In this document: positions 1-8,065 of the stretch, piece after piece | How the letters are laid out: each line of letters starts with the position of its first letter | Numbering within the stretch: position 1 is the stretch's first letter | NCBI GenBank assembly: GCA_003248395.1 | Contig: QFNA01000139.1 | Span: 1 to 8,153, forward strand | Direction of reading: 5' to 3' | DNA: 8,153 nt | From: Citromicrobium sp. | Lineage (GTDB): Bacteria > Pseudomonadota > Alphaproteobacteria > Sphingomonadales > Sphingomonadaceae | Made by a program: the position numbers and the translations under genes | The notes under the pieces: generated by a model | Told to the model about the DNA's origin: nothing | Seen by the model: the letters and a program-made list of their open reading frames with translations, nothing else | Database searches by the model: none

Positions 1-441
1 GTCGGCGATGTTGAAGCCGCCGAACATCGCTCGCTGGCCGTCGGCGATGACCATCTTCTGGTGATTGCGGATGAGGTAGCGCCGCGTCCACTTTGCCGAA
101 AAGCAGAGGAATGTGCCCCCGGCATCGACCAGCGGCTGCAGGAATTTGTTGGTCGCATCGGACCCGAAGCGGTCGACGATCAGCGTCACCGTTACGCCGC
201 GCCGCGCGGCATCGACCAGCCGGTCGCGGAAGGCGGTGCTAACCGTGTCCTCGGCAAAGATATAGAAGCAGACGTCGAGCTGCCTTTGCGCACTGTCGAC
301 AAGCGCGAAGAGTGCATCGCGCCGGTCCGCGCCTGCCGGGTAAAAGTGGAACTGCTGCCCGGCCGCCTCGATCTCGAAGGGATCGGGGTCGCTGAATGCA
401 CAGCGCCCGGACTCGGCGGCTAGCAGATCGTCGTCGGTCAT
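1..441 (-). CDS. Phospholipase D-like / cardiolipin synthase family protein, N-terminal part (runs off left edge)
   Basis: The first 147 residues of a PLD-superfamily phosphatidyltransferase/hydrolase are visible. The first HKD motif is clear: N-H-Q-K-M-V-I-A-D-G with H127, K129 and D134, followed by the typical FGGFNIAD stretch (about 140-147). Before it come the usual beta-strand/helix elements (LDVCFYIF about 55-62, VTVTLIVDRFG about 83-93). No N-terminal membrane segment is seen, so this resembles the soluble ClsB/ClsC-like type rather than the membrane-anchored ClsA type. In the family such enzymes join two phosphatidylglycerols, or PG and PE, into cardiolipin using two HKD motifs; the second would lie outside the window. 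The ATG at 441 is the start because an in-frame TAG lies three codons upstream (between TAG and ATG there are only GGC, TGG and GCG). The ribosome site is weak. The gene diverges from rpoZ. The exact reaction (cardiolipin synthase or another PLD) is inference. Confidence 0.85.
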   Translation of the reverse strand, partial: MTDDDLLAAESGRCAFSDPDPFEIEAAGQQFHFYPAGADRRDALFALVDSAQRQLDVCFYIFAEDTVSTAFRDRLVDAARRGVTVTLIVDRFGSDATNKFLQPLVDAGGTFLCFSAKWTRRYLIRNHQKMVIADGQRAMFGGFNIAD

Positions 442-480
442 CGCCCAGCCCTATCGCGCATCCGAAGACGGCGCAAATGC

Positions 481-509
481 TTGACGAAAGCGCGCCGAGT
501 GCCTAACTG
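481..509 (+). promoter_or_regulatory. Putative housekeeping promoter of rpoZ
   Basis: TTGACGA at 481-487 matches the alphaproteobacterial -35 element (TTGACG). The CCTAACTG at 502-509, 14 bases further on, partly matches the Caulobacter-type -10 element GCTANAWC. This places a start about 35 bases before the rpoZ ATG. The -35 is strong and the -10 is weak, so the assignment is tentative. Confidence 0.4.
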
Positions 510-549
510 CAGCGCCTTTCCGACACACCAGAACTGACCGGAGTGCCCC

Positions 550-894
550 ATGGCGCGCGTTACCGTTGAAGATTGCGTAGACAAGGTTCCCAACCGTTTC
601 GACCTCGTGCTGCTGGCTGCCCAGCGCGCACGTGAAATTTCGGGCGGCGCAGAACTCACTATCGACCGCGATCGCGACAAGAATCCGGTCGTCGCGCTGC
701 GCGAAATTGCCGATCAGACGGTCAAGCCGAAGGAACTGCAGGAAGCAGCAGTGACGAACCTGCAGAAAATCCTGCCCGACGACGACGACGAGATGGATGA
801 AATCGGCTCGCTCAGCCAGTCGGCCGAGGCACTGCGCATCACGGCGTCGGCGCCGACGCGCTCGACCTCGATCGGTTCGGACTACGACGGCTGA
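550..894 (+). CDS. rpoZ: DNA-directed RNA polymerase subunit omega (RpoZ)
   Basis: This is the 114-residue omega subunit, a small accessory subunit that wraps the C-terminal tail of beta-prime and helps assemble and stabilise RNA polymerase. In many proteobacteria it also forms part of a ppGpp site. The family signature is clear: MARVTVEDCVDKVPNRFDLV at the N-terminus, then LAAQRAREISGG (about 22-33) and the conserved KNPVVALREIA segment (about 44-54). The C-terminus carries an acidic run, PDDDDEMDEI (about 76-85), followed by a Ser/Thr-rich tail, which is common in alphaproteobacterial omegas. The ATG at 550 is preceded by GGAG (540-543) at good spacing, and length matches the family. It is transcribed alone from the region shared with the divergent PLD-like gene and ends at a strong hairpin terminator 20 bases after the stop. 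Confidence 0.97.
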   Translation: MARVTVEDCVDKVPNRFDLVLLAAQRAREISGGAELTIDRDRDKNPVVALREIADQTVKPKELQEAAVTNLQKILPDDDDEMDEIGSLSQSAEALRITASAPTRSTSIGSDYDG

Positions 895-914
895 TCCGTT
901 TCAACCTGTTTTCG

Positions 915-946
915 AAAAGGCCGCTCCGCTTCGGGGCGGCCTTTTT
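915..946 (+). terminator. Rho-independent terminator of rpoZ
   Basis: A GC-rich hairpin pairs GGCCGCTCC (919-927) with GGGGCGGCC (933-941), with one G-T pair and a five-base loop. An A-run (915-918) before it and a T-run (942-946) after it lengthen the stem and give the U-tract. It begins 20 bases after the rpoZ stop codon, so it should isolate rpoZ from the downstream DUF3667-type gene. Confidence 0.9.
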
Positions 947-962
947 CGTTGGGGCTCTCTCA

Positions 963-990
963 TTGCCCGTCGGTCGGCCTATAGTATAAG
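963..990 (+). promoter_or_regulatory. Putative promoter of the DUF3667-type gene
   Basis: TTGCCC (963-968) and TATAAG (985-990) are separated by 16 bases, a good sigma-70-type arrangement. It lies just downstream of the rpoZ terminator and 25 bases before the ATG at 1016, which fits a short leader containing the GGAGGGG ribosome site (1007-1013). Confidence 0.5.
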
Positions 991-1015
991 CGGCGCCAAC
1001 GCGACTGGAGGGGCA

Positions 1016-2044
1016 ATGAGCGACGAAAAAATACAGGCCAGCGGGGCGCCCGTTCCGCTTGATAAGGGCCATTTCGGCGAAGCAAATTGTCTTAATTGCG
1101 GGACTGCCCTGATCGGCGAACATTGCCACTCTTGCGGACAGCAGGCGCATCTGCACCGCACGATCGGCGCGTTTGTCCATGACTTGCTCCATGGTGCACT
1201 CCATTTCGAAGGCAGGGTCTGGAAGACGCTGCCCAAACTCGCCTTCAGGCCAGGCGAGTTGACGCGGCGCTATATCGACGGCGAACGCCGCAAGTTTGTC
1301 GCACCCATGGCTCTGTTCCTGTTTTCGGTCTTCCTGATGTTCGCCGTCTTTCAACTGATCGGCATTTCGGCGCCGACGGCGATCGACACCAGTGTAACGA
1401 GCGATTCCCTGATGTCGTTTGTGCGCGATGAGGCCGTCGCAGAGCGGAACACATTGCGCGATGATCTCGCCGAAATGCGGGTGGGGGATCCTGATTACGA
1501 TAAAACGCAGTCAGCGCTCGCCAAGGCAGAGGCCGATCTCGCGGAGCTGGAACAGCTGCGCGAGCAGGCTCTCGGAGAAAATGGAAAGGAACCGCTGAAG
1601 TTCGACAAGACGGGCTCGGCTACCTTGGACAATGCCATCGCCAAATGGCGCGAGAATCCCGGACTCATGCTCTACAAGCTGCAGGCCAACGCCTATAAAT
1701 TCAGCTGGTTGCTGATCCCGATTTCGGTTCCGTTCGTGTGGCTGCTGTTCGGCTGGAAACGTCAGTTCAAAGCCTACGACCACGCCGTATTCGTCACTTA
1801 TTCTCTGGCGTTCATGACGCTGCTGTTTCTGGCGCTCTCGCTGCTGGGCAAATTCGGCGCGCCGAACTGGACATGGCTCGCCGGCCTGGTGCTGGTTCCG
1901 CCATTGCATTTGTACAAGCAATTGCGCGGCACATACCAACTTTCGCGGTTTTCAGCAGCATGGCGGCTCATCGCGATGATCGCTTTCATCACCATTGCAG
2001 TCATTCTTTTCGTGCAGTTGATCGTGGCAGTCGGATTTTACTGA
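1016..2044 (+). CDS. DUF3667-type zinc-ribbon integral membrane protein
   Basis: A 342-residue membrane protein of unknown function. The N-terminus has a CxxC-CxxC zinc ribbon (C25, C28, C37, C40; CLNCGT and CHSCGQQ). It is followed by a conserved soluble stretch with the signature LHFEGRVWKTLPKLAFRPGELTRRYIDGERRKFV (split here: about 62-79 and 80-94), typical of DUF3667 proteins. Hydrophobic segments lie at about 95-117, 229-246, 257-278, 285-299 and 317-339. Between the first and second is a 110-residue charged region; about 138-187 is Glu/Leu/Ala-rich and probably coiled coil. The reading frame stays open upstream to 797 through rpoZ and its terminator, but the ATG at 1016 is chosen because it has a strong GGAGGGG (1007-1013) and lies after the terminator and promoter. 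It converges on ftsH. Family membership is from recognition of the pattern. No enzymatic function is known to me. Confidence 0.85.
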   Translation: MSDEKIQASGAPVPLDKGHFGEANCLNCGTALIGEHCHSCGQQAHLHRTIGAFVHDLLHGALHFEGRVWKTLPKLAFRPGELTRRYIDGERRKFVAPMALFLFSVFLMFAVFQLIGISAPTAIDTSVTSDSLMSFVRDEAVAERNTLRDDLAEMRVGDPDYDKTQSALAKAEADLAELEQLREQALGENGKEPLKFDKTGSATLDNAIAKWRENPGLMLYKLQANAYKFSWLLIPISVPFVWLLFGWKRQFKAYDHAVFVTYSLAFMTLLFLALSLLGKFGAPNWTWLAGLVLVPPLHLYKQLRGTYQLSRFSAAWRLIAMIAFITIAVILFVQLIVAVGFY

Positions 2045-2153
2045 GCGCGGCGCAGCGTCGCCTAGTTTCGTGCGCAGGGATTTTCGCGCACCGGTATTTC
2101 AATGAATGTTGAGCGCCACCTTGCGCATCCGCAGAACAGGAAATCACCGATGA

Positions 2154-2190
2154 AAAACCCCCGCTGGCAGATCGTCCATGCGGGGGTTTT
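2154..2190. terminator. Bidirectional terminator between the DUF3667-type gene and ftsH
   Basis: AAAACCCCCGC (2154-2164) pairs perfectly with GCGGGGGTTTT (2180-2190) around a 15-base loop, in which TGG and CCA can add a few pairs. The A/T arms provide a U-tract in both directions, so one element can end the plus-strand DUF3667-type transcript and the minus-strand ftsH transcript. The rest of 2045-2220 shows no gene of standard size. Confidence 0.85.
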
Positions 2191-2220
2191 CAATTTCGCC
2201 ATCCGATCGGAGGCCTGACC

Positions 2221-4109
<1,889 letters not shown>

Positions 4110-4134
4110 GGGCGGGAATCCTTTCCTAACCCTG

Positions 4135-4165
4135 CGAATGTAGGAGCGCGCGGGTGAATGGCAAG
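4135..4165 (-). promoter_or_regulatory. Putative RpoH (sigma-32)-type promoter of ftsH
   Basis: On the minus strand, CTTG (4162-4165) is followed by 17 bases and then CCTACATTCG (4135-4144). This fits the alphaproteobacterial RpoH consensus CTTG-N17/18-CYTATNTNNG at all but one specified position of the -10 box. It also reads as a sigma-70-like TTGCCA-N16-TACATT, so the two polymerase forms may share it. Transcription would begin near 4128, leaving a leader of about 20 bases that contains the AAAGGA ribosome site (4119-4124). Heat-shock control of ftsH is known in E. coli and Caulobacter; its application here is inference. The flanking stretch up to the MaoC stop (4166-4233) has no convincing terminator. 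Confidence 0.55.
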
Positions 4166-4233
4166 TTTAGAGGACTGCGGGGACGGAGGAAAAATCCAAC
4201 GGTCCCGATGGTCGCACTTGCGCCGTCCATCCC

Positions 4234-4689
4234 CTAGTCGCGATCTTTGCCCTTCAGCATAGCCGACCGCTCGCAGCGGCAGACGACTTCGTCGCGTTGG
4301 TTGATCGCTTCATGCCTGAAGGTGACGATCCCGCTGCCGGGACGCGATTTGCTTTCGCGGATGGCGATCACTTCGGATGTCGCATGCAAGGTATCGCCGA
4401 TGAAAACTGGCGCAGGCATGACGAGCTTGTCGTACCCCAGATTTGCGACCAGCGTGCCCAGCGTGGTGTCGCCGACGGTCAATCCGACCATGAGCGAAAA
4501 GGTGAACGTGCCATTCACCAGAATCTGGCCAAACTCGCTCTTCTTCGCGCTTTCGACGTCGAGATGCAGCGGCTGTGGATTGTGGGTCATGGTGGTGAAG
4601 AGGAGGTTGTCCGTCTCCGTCACTGTGCGCCTGATCTCGTGGGTCAGCCTGTCGCCTACGCTCCACTCGTCGAAAAACCGGCCAGCCAT
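4234..4689 (-). CDS. MaoC family (R)-enoyl-CoA hydratase / dehydratase
   Basis: A 151-residue single hot-dog domain protein of the MaoC dehydratase family, which adds water to trans-2-enoyl-CoA or removes it. The hydratase motif region is D27...THNPQPLHLD (about 35-44), with the conserved His at 42 and Asp at 44. The usual D-x-N-P-x-H is altered: the position of the catalytic Asp appears to be occupied by N37 or H36. This form resembles the mesaconyl-CoA hydratase/methylmalyl-CoA dehydratase-like branch more than PhaJ. Later features fit the fold: VNGTFTFSLMVGL (central helix, about 58-70) and GDTLHATSEVI (about 98-108). The ATG (4689-4687) shares its A with the TGA of the upstream aldehyde dehydrogenase (TGATG), which indicates translational coupling. 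It is the last gene of the racemase-ALDH-MaoC operon. Substrate unknown. Confidence 0.88.
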   Translation of the reverse strand: MAGRFFDEWSVGDRLTHEIRRTVTETDNLLFTTMTHNPQPLHLDVESAKKSEFGQILVNGTFTFSLMVGLTVGDTTLGTLVANLGYDKLVMPAPVFIGDTLHATSEVIAIRESKSRPGSGIVTFRHEAINQRDEVVCRCERSAMLKGKDRD

Positions 4690-6110
4690 CAGCTATCGTA
4701 TCCCATCACGGCTTTCACCTCGAGGAAGTCGTGGAAGCCCCACTCTCCCCACTCGCGGCCATTGCCAGACTTCTTGTATCCGCCGAATGCCGCATGCATG
4801 TCGTAACCGCCATTGATTGCGACCCGCCCAGCGCGGATTCGCCTGGCGAGTTGCTTCGCAGTCTCGACGTCTTCGCCCATGATGTGGCTTGCGAGGCCAT
4901 ATTCGGTGTCGTTCGCGATCGCGATGGCATCGTCATAGTCATCGTAACCGATGATCGCGAGTACCGGCCCGAAGATCTCTTCGCGCGCGATTGTCATGTC
5001 ATTCGTCACATCGGCGAACACGGTCGGACGGACGTAGTGACCGGTGCTCAGCCCTTCGGGTTTGCCCGGACCGCCCGCAACCAGCGTCGCGCCTTCTTCG
5101 ATCCCCTTCTCGATCAGGCCCTGGATCTTGTCCCATTGCGCTTTCGAAACCACCGGCCCGATCGCCGCATTTCCTCCGGGATCGCCGGCAACAACGCCGT
5201 CCGCCGCGTCCTTCGCCGCCCGCTTGGCTTCGTCCATCCGGGCGTGCGGCACCAGCATGCGGCTCGGCGCGGTGCAGGTCTGGCCAGAATTGCCCATCAT
5301 GGTGGTTGTCCCGCGCGCGACCGATTTCGCAAAGGCGCTGTCGTCGAGAACGATGTTGGGGCTCTTGCCCCCCAGTTCCTGCGCCACCCGTTTCACGCTG
5401 GGCGCGGCATTCTGCGCAATGGCGATGCCGGCGCGGGTCGAACCCGTAAAGCTGACCATGTCGATATCGGGATGTCCCGAAATCGCTTCGCCGACCCCGG
5501 GTCCGTCGCCATTGACGAGATTGAACACCCCGGCCGGCACGCCCGCCGCATGCATGATCTTGGCGAAGATACAGGCGTTGAACGGGGCGATCTCGCTGGG
5601 TTTGAGGATCATCGTGTTCCCTGTCGCAAGCGCCGGGAAAACCTTGCAGGCGATCTGGTTCAACGGCCAGTTCCACGGCGTGATCATGCCGACAACTCCG
5701 ATCGGCTCCCAGACATGCAGCGTCGGGCCATCCTGCCGCTCGAAAGCGAAGTTTTCGAGAACCTCGATCGCGGTCTGACAGTGGCCGGCCAAAAGACCGG
5801 TATGCGGCCCGTTCGCCAGGCTCATCGGCGCGCCCATCTCGTCGCTGACGGCCTGGGCCAGCTCCTCCTTGTGTTTCCCGATCTCGGACTGAATCGCGCG
5901 CAATACGGCCAGGCGTTCTTCTTTGGAAGACTGCGACCAGCTCTCGAAAGCCCGCCGCGCAGCCACGACGGCCTTGTCGACGTCGGCCTTCGAGCCGAAA
6001 CTGATCTGGCCGATGGTTTCTTCCGTGGCCGGGTTCTCGACATCAACGGTCTTCTTCTCGACCGGTTCGACCCATTCGCCATCGATGTAAAACTTGGTGC
6101 ATTCGCGCAT
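4689..6110 (-). CDS. NAD(P)-dependent aldehyde dehydrogenase
   Basis: A complete 473-residue member of the aldehyde dehydrogenase superfamily, oxidising an aldehyde to the carboxylic acid with NAD(P)+ in the cytosol. All expected catalytic parts are present: TPWNWPL with N147, the cofactor Lys in ILKPSE (K170), FTGST (221-225), the general base Glu in QELGGKSPN (E245), the nucleophile in GNSGQTCTAPSR (C279) and EEIFGP (E378, F380). A longer open frame reaches back to 6260, but it overlaps the upstream gene. The ATG at 6110 is preferred because it has GGAG at 6119-6122 with eight bases of spacing and gives the normal N-terminus (FYIDGEWVEP). It starts 25 bases after the CaiB/racemase stop and overlaps the MaoC start by one base, so it is central in a three-gene operon. 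The neighbours suggest that the acid made is activated to a CoA ester and degraded; the actual aldehyde is not deducible. Confidence 0.95.
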   Translation of the reverse strand: MRECTKFYIDGEWVEPVEKKTVDVENPATEETIGQISFGSKADVDKAVVAARRAFESWSQSSKEERLAVLRAIQSEIGKHKEELAQAVSDEMGAPMSLANGPHTGLLAGHCQTAIEVLENFAFERQDGPTLHVWEPIGVVGMITPWNWPLNQIACKVFPALATGNTMILKPSEIAPFNACIFAKIMHAAGVPAGVFNLVNGDGPGVGEAISGHPDIDMVSFTGSTRAGIAIAQNAAPSVKRVAQELGGKSPNIVLDDSAFAKSVARGTTTMMGNSGQTCTAPSRMLVPHARMDEAKRAAKDAADGVVAGDPGGNAAIGPVVSKAQWDKIQGLIEKGIEEGATLVAGGPGKPEGLSTGHYVRPTVFADVTNDMTIAREEIFGPVLAIIGYDDYDDAIAIANDTEYGLASHIMGEDVETAKQLARRIRAGRVAINGGYDMHAAFGGYKKSGNGREWGEWGFHDFLEVKAVMGYDS

Positions 6111-6135
6111 CGGCGTCTCTCCTTTGCGCGCAGCT

Positions 6136-7224
6136 CTAGCTGTTTGCGCTCCACCTCTCAACGATGTCGCGGCCGTCTTCTGCACTTTGCCTGACCGTGC
6201 CTGGCGTCCTTTCGAACCGCGGCGCTGGCGCAGTGTGCCAGCGGCCGTCGCGTTCGACAAATGCGCCGCGCGCCTTCATGTGAGGATGATCCTTCGCTTC
6301 ATCTAACGGCACGACAGGGGCGAAACAGGCATCGGTCCCCTCGAGCAGTTCGACCCATTGAGCCTGCGTTTTCGTCAGGAATAGCCGTTTGAGCTCATCA
6401 GCGTGATCGTCCCAATTGGCCGGGTCCAATTGCTCGTCGCGCAGCGCCGAGGGTGCCTCCGTCCGTTCGATTAGCTCGGCGTAAAATTGCGGCTCGATTG
6501 CACCTACGCTGATTTCCTTGCCGTCCTTGCAGGTATAGCAGCGGTAAAAATGTGCCGCGCCGCCCAACAAGCCGGTGCCACGTTCTGTGGACCGCAAGGC
6601 ATTGTGAGGCTGTCCGTAGAAAAAGCTCATCAGGCTGGTCACGCCATCGACGATCGCTGCATCGACGACTTGCCCTCGTCCACTGCTCTGGCGCTCGTAA
6701 AGCGCAGCAAGAATACCCATCGCGCAAAAGAGCGAGCCCCCGCCGAAATCACCGACGAGATTCTGCGGCGGTATGGGCAGTCCGCCCTTTTGCCCGATGG
6801 CATCGAGCGCGCCGGTGATGGCGATGTAATTCAGATCGTGGCCGGCAGCTTTGGCAAGCGGCCCGTCCTGACCCCAGCCCGTCATTCGCGCGTAGACGAG
6901 ACGGCGATTGGCCGAGAGCATTTCCTCCGGGCCGAGGCCAAGCCTTTCCATCACACCTGGGCGAAACCCTTCAATGAGAACATCCGCTTGTCCTACAGCC
7001 CGACGGACGAAGGCCAGCCCGTCGTCGCTTTTCAGGTCGACCGAGACGCGATGGCGGGCACGTTCGACCACTTCGTTCATCGGTCGATAGCCTGGACGCT
7101 CGATGCGCACGACCTCTGCGCCCAGATCGGCAAGCATCATCGCCACATGTGGTCCCGGCCCGATCCCCTGAAATTCCACGACCCTCAATCCTGTCAGCGG
7201 TCCGTTCGTGGCGTCATCGCTCAT
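6136..7224 (-). CDS. CaiB/BaiF family protein, alpha-methylacyl-CoA racemase-like
   Basis: A 362-residue class III CoA-transferase fold protein. The N-terminal signature LTGLRVVEFQGIGPGPHVAM and the following MLADLGAEVVRIERPG, plus LIEGFRPGVMERLGLGPE (about 83-100), are diagnostic. The residues matching the Mycobacterium tuberculosis alpha-methylacyl-CoA racemase catalytic set (H126, D156, E241) appear at H129 (AGHDLNYIA), D159 (NLVGDFGGGS) and E244 (VGAIEPQFY), all with the same offset of three. This favours a racemase, which interconverts (R)- and (S)-2-methylacyl-CoA, over a plain CoA transferase. ATG 7224 has GGGAG (7231-7235) six bases upstream; an earlier ATG ends at once in another frame. 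It is first in the operon with ALDH and MaoC and diverges from an enoyl-CoA hydratase gene. A role in methyl-branched acyl-CoA breakdown is a reasonable inference. Confidence 0.9.
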   Translation of the reverse strand: MSDDATNGPLTGLRVVEFQGIGPGPHVAMMLADLGAEVVRIERPGYRPMNEVVERARHRVSVDLKSDDGLAFVRRAVGQADVLIEGFRPGVMERLGLGPEEMLSANRRLVYARMTGWGQDGPLAKAAGHDLNYIAITGALDAIGQKGGLPIPPQNLVGDFGGGSLFCAMGILAALYERQSSGRGQVVDAAIVDGVTSLMSFFYGQPHNALRSTERGTGLLGGAAHFYRCYTCKDGKEISVGAIEPQFYAELIERTEAPSALRDEQLDPANWDDHADELKRLFLTKTQAQWVELLEGTDACFAPVVPLDEAKDHPHMKARGAFVERDGRWHTAPAPRFERTPGTVRQSAEDGRDIVERWSANS

Positions 7225-7253
7225 ATCATGCTCCCAATTCGCTCTCGACTTCG

Positions 7254-7290
7254 ATTGGCAACCAATGCCAATAGGTTCGCAATTGCAATT
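7254..7290. promoter_or_regulatory. Inverted repeats in the divergent promoter region (possible operators)
   Basis: Between the divergent racemase and enoyl-CoA hydratase genes lie two dyads. One is ATTGGC (7254-7259), seven bases, then GCCAAT (7267-7272), a perfect six-base inverted repeat. The other is the overlapping palindromes GCAATTGC (7279-7286) and AATTGCAATT (7281-7290). The stretch is distinctly more AT-rich than its surroundings. Such dyads suit a TetR-, FadR- or LysR-type regulator controlling both transcripts, but no regulator gene is in the window and I could not place the -35/-10 boxes confidently. Confidence 0.4.
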
Positions 7291-7315
7291 AATTTCTCAA
7301 GGCAGGGAGGAACTG

Positions 7316-7962
7316 ATGGACTTCGAGATGATCCGGACAAGAAGGGATGGCTCTGTCCTTACGATCACGCTCGCCCGACCTGAACGCCTCAACGCGTGCC
7401 CGGCGACCGGGCGTACGCGTCCTTGCTCGGGCATTACAATCCGATGGTCCAGGCGCTCGCGTCAGTCCCGGTCCCCGTCGTCGCGATGGTTCAGGGCCCC
7501 GCCGCAGGAATAGGATGCTCGATTGCGCTTGCCGCAGATTTCGTCATCGCGGGTCGAAGCGGCTATTTCCTGCAGGCGTTCGTCAACATCGGCCTCGTTC
7601 CCGACGGGGGATCGAGCTGGATGCTCCCTCGCCTCATCGGCTCGGCACGCGCCACGTGCATGATGATGCTCGGCGAGAAAGTTTCCGGCGAAGAAGCCGA
7701 ACGGGTTGGTCTGATCTTCAAATGTGTCGAGGACGACGCTCTCGAAGCAGAGGCCAAAACATTGGCCGACCGCCTGGCCGCGGGCCCGACAATTGCACTC
7801 GGCCAAATGAAGAGCGCAATTCGACAGGGTCTCGAAGCGGATTTCGCCTCGGCCTTACGGGCAGAGGCCGAGGCCCAGCGCATTGCGGGCAACAGCAAGG
7901 ATGCAATTGAAGGCGGCGGAGCTTTTCTCCAAAAGCGCAAACCCGCATTTTCCGGCACATAG
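7316..7962 (+). pseudogene. Enoyl-CoA hydratase/isomerase family protein, disrupted by an internal out-of-frame deletion
   Basis: Crotonase-fold enzyme, normally hydrating or isomerising enoyl-CoA. The start ATG 7316 has a strong GGGAGG (7305-7310). The first 28 residues are typical: MDFEMIRTRRDGSVLTITLA then RPERLNAC. After the Cys codon (7397-7399) the family sequence continues in another frame with GDRAYASLLGHYNPM and stays open to TAG at 7960-7962. That part holds the second oxyanion-hole segment GPAAGIGCSIALAADFVIA, the catalytic-region AFVNIGLVPDGGSSWMLPRL and the C-terminal helices. Missing is the segment with the first oxyanion-hole motif (the GxGRAFCAGxDL type). Judged by family length this is roughly 45-60 codons, with a total of 1 modulo 3 bases. 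Translation as written would stop near 7513. The rest shows no decay. It would belong functionally with the divergent racemase-ALDH-MaoC operon. Paralogues elsewhere could supply the activity. Confidence 0.88.
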
Positions 7963-8011
7963 ATCACTTCGCCGAGCGGCACAGCGACACCATTGACGCT
8001 ACCGAATAGAA

Positions 8012-8039
8012 AAAGGGGCCGGATTGCTCCGGCCCCTTT
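8012..8039. terminator. Strong intrinsic terminator, probably bidirectional
   Basis: GGGGCCGGA (8015-8023) pairs perfectly with TCCGGCCCC (8028-8036) around a TTGC tetraloop, extended by AAA/TTT arms. It lies between the convergent enoyl-CoA hydratase gene (ends 7962) and the OmpA-type gene (ends 8066), and can terminate both. Confidence 0.9.
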
Positions 8040-8065
8040 CGTTAGGTTTCGCTGTGTGAGCGAGA

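Noticed and set aside
797..1015. Upstream in-frame extension of the DUF3667-type gene into rpoZ
   Set aside because: It would overlap the rpoZ coding end and run through the rpoZ terminator and the likely promoter. The extension is Arg-rich and non-conserved, and the ATG at 1016 has a strong ribosome site.
4166..4233. Weak stem (GGGAC/GTCCC and GGACGG/CCGTCC) as a terminator after the MaoC gene
   Set aside because: The stems are five to six bases with long loops, and the T-run lies inside the loop on the minus strand rather than after the hairpin.
4731..6194. A 487-codon open frame on the plus strand across the aldehyde dehydrogenase gene
   Set aside because: It is antisense to a fully motif-complete ALDH gene, resembles no family, and is expected from the codon bias of GC-rich DNA.
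6111..6260. Fifty-residue N-terminal extension of the aldehyde dehydrogenase
   Set aside because: It overlaps the end of the racemase-like gene, is Arg/Ala-rich and unlike ALDH N-termini. The ATG at 6110 has its own GGAG.
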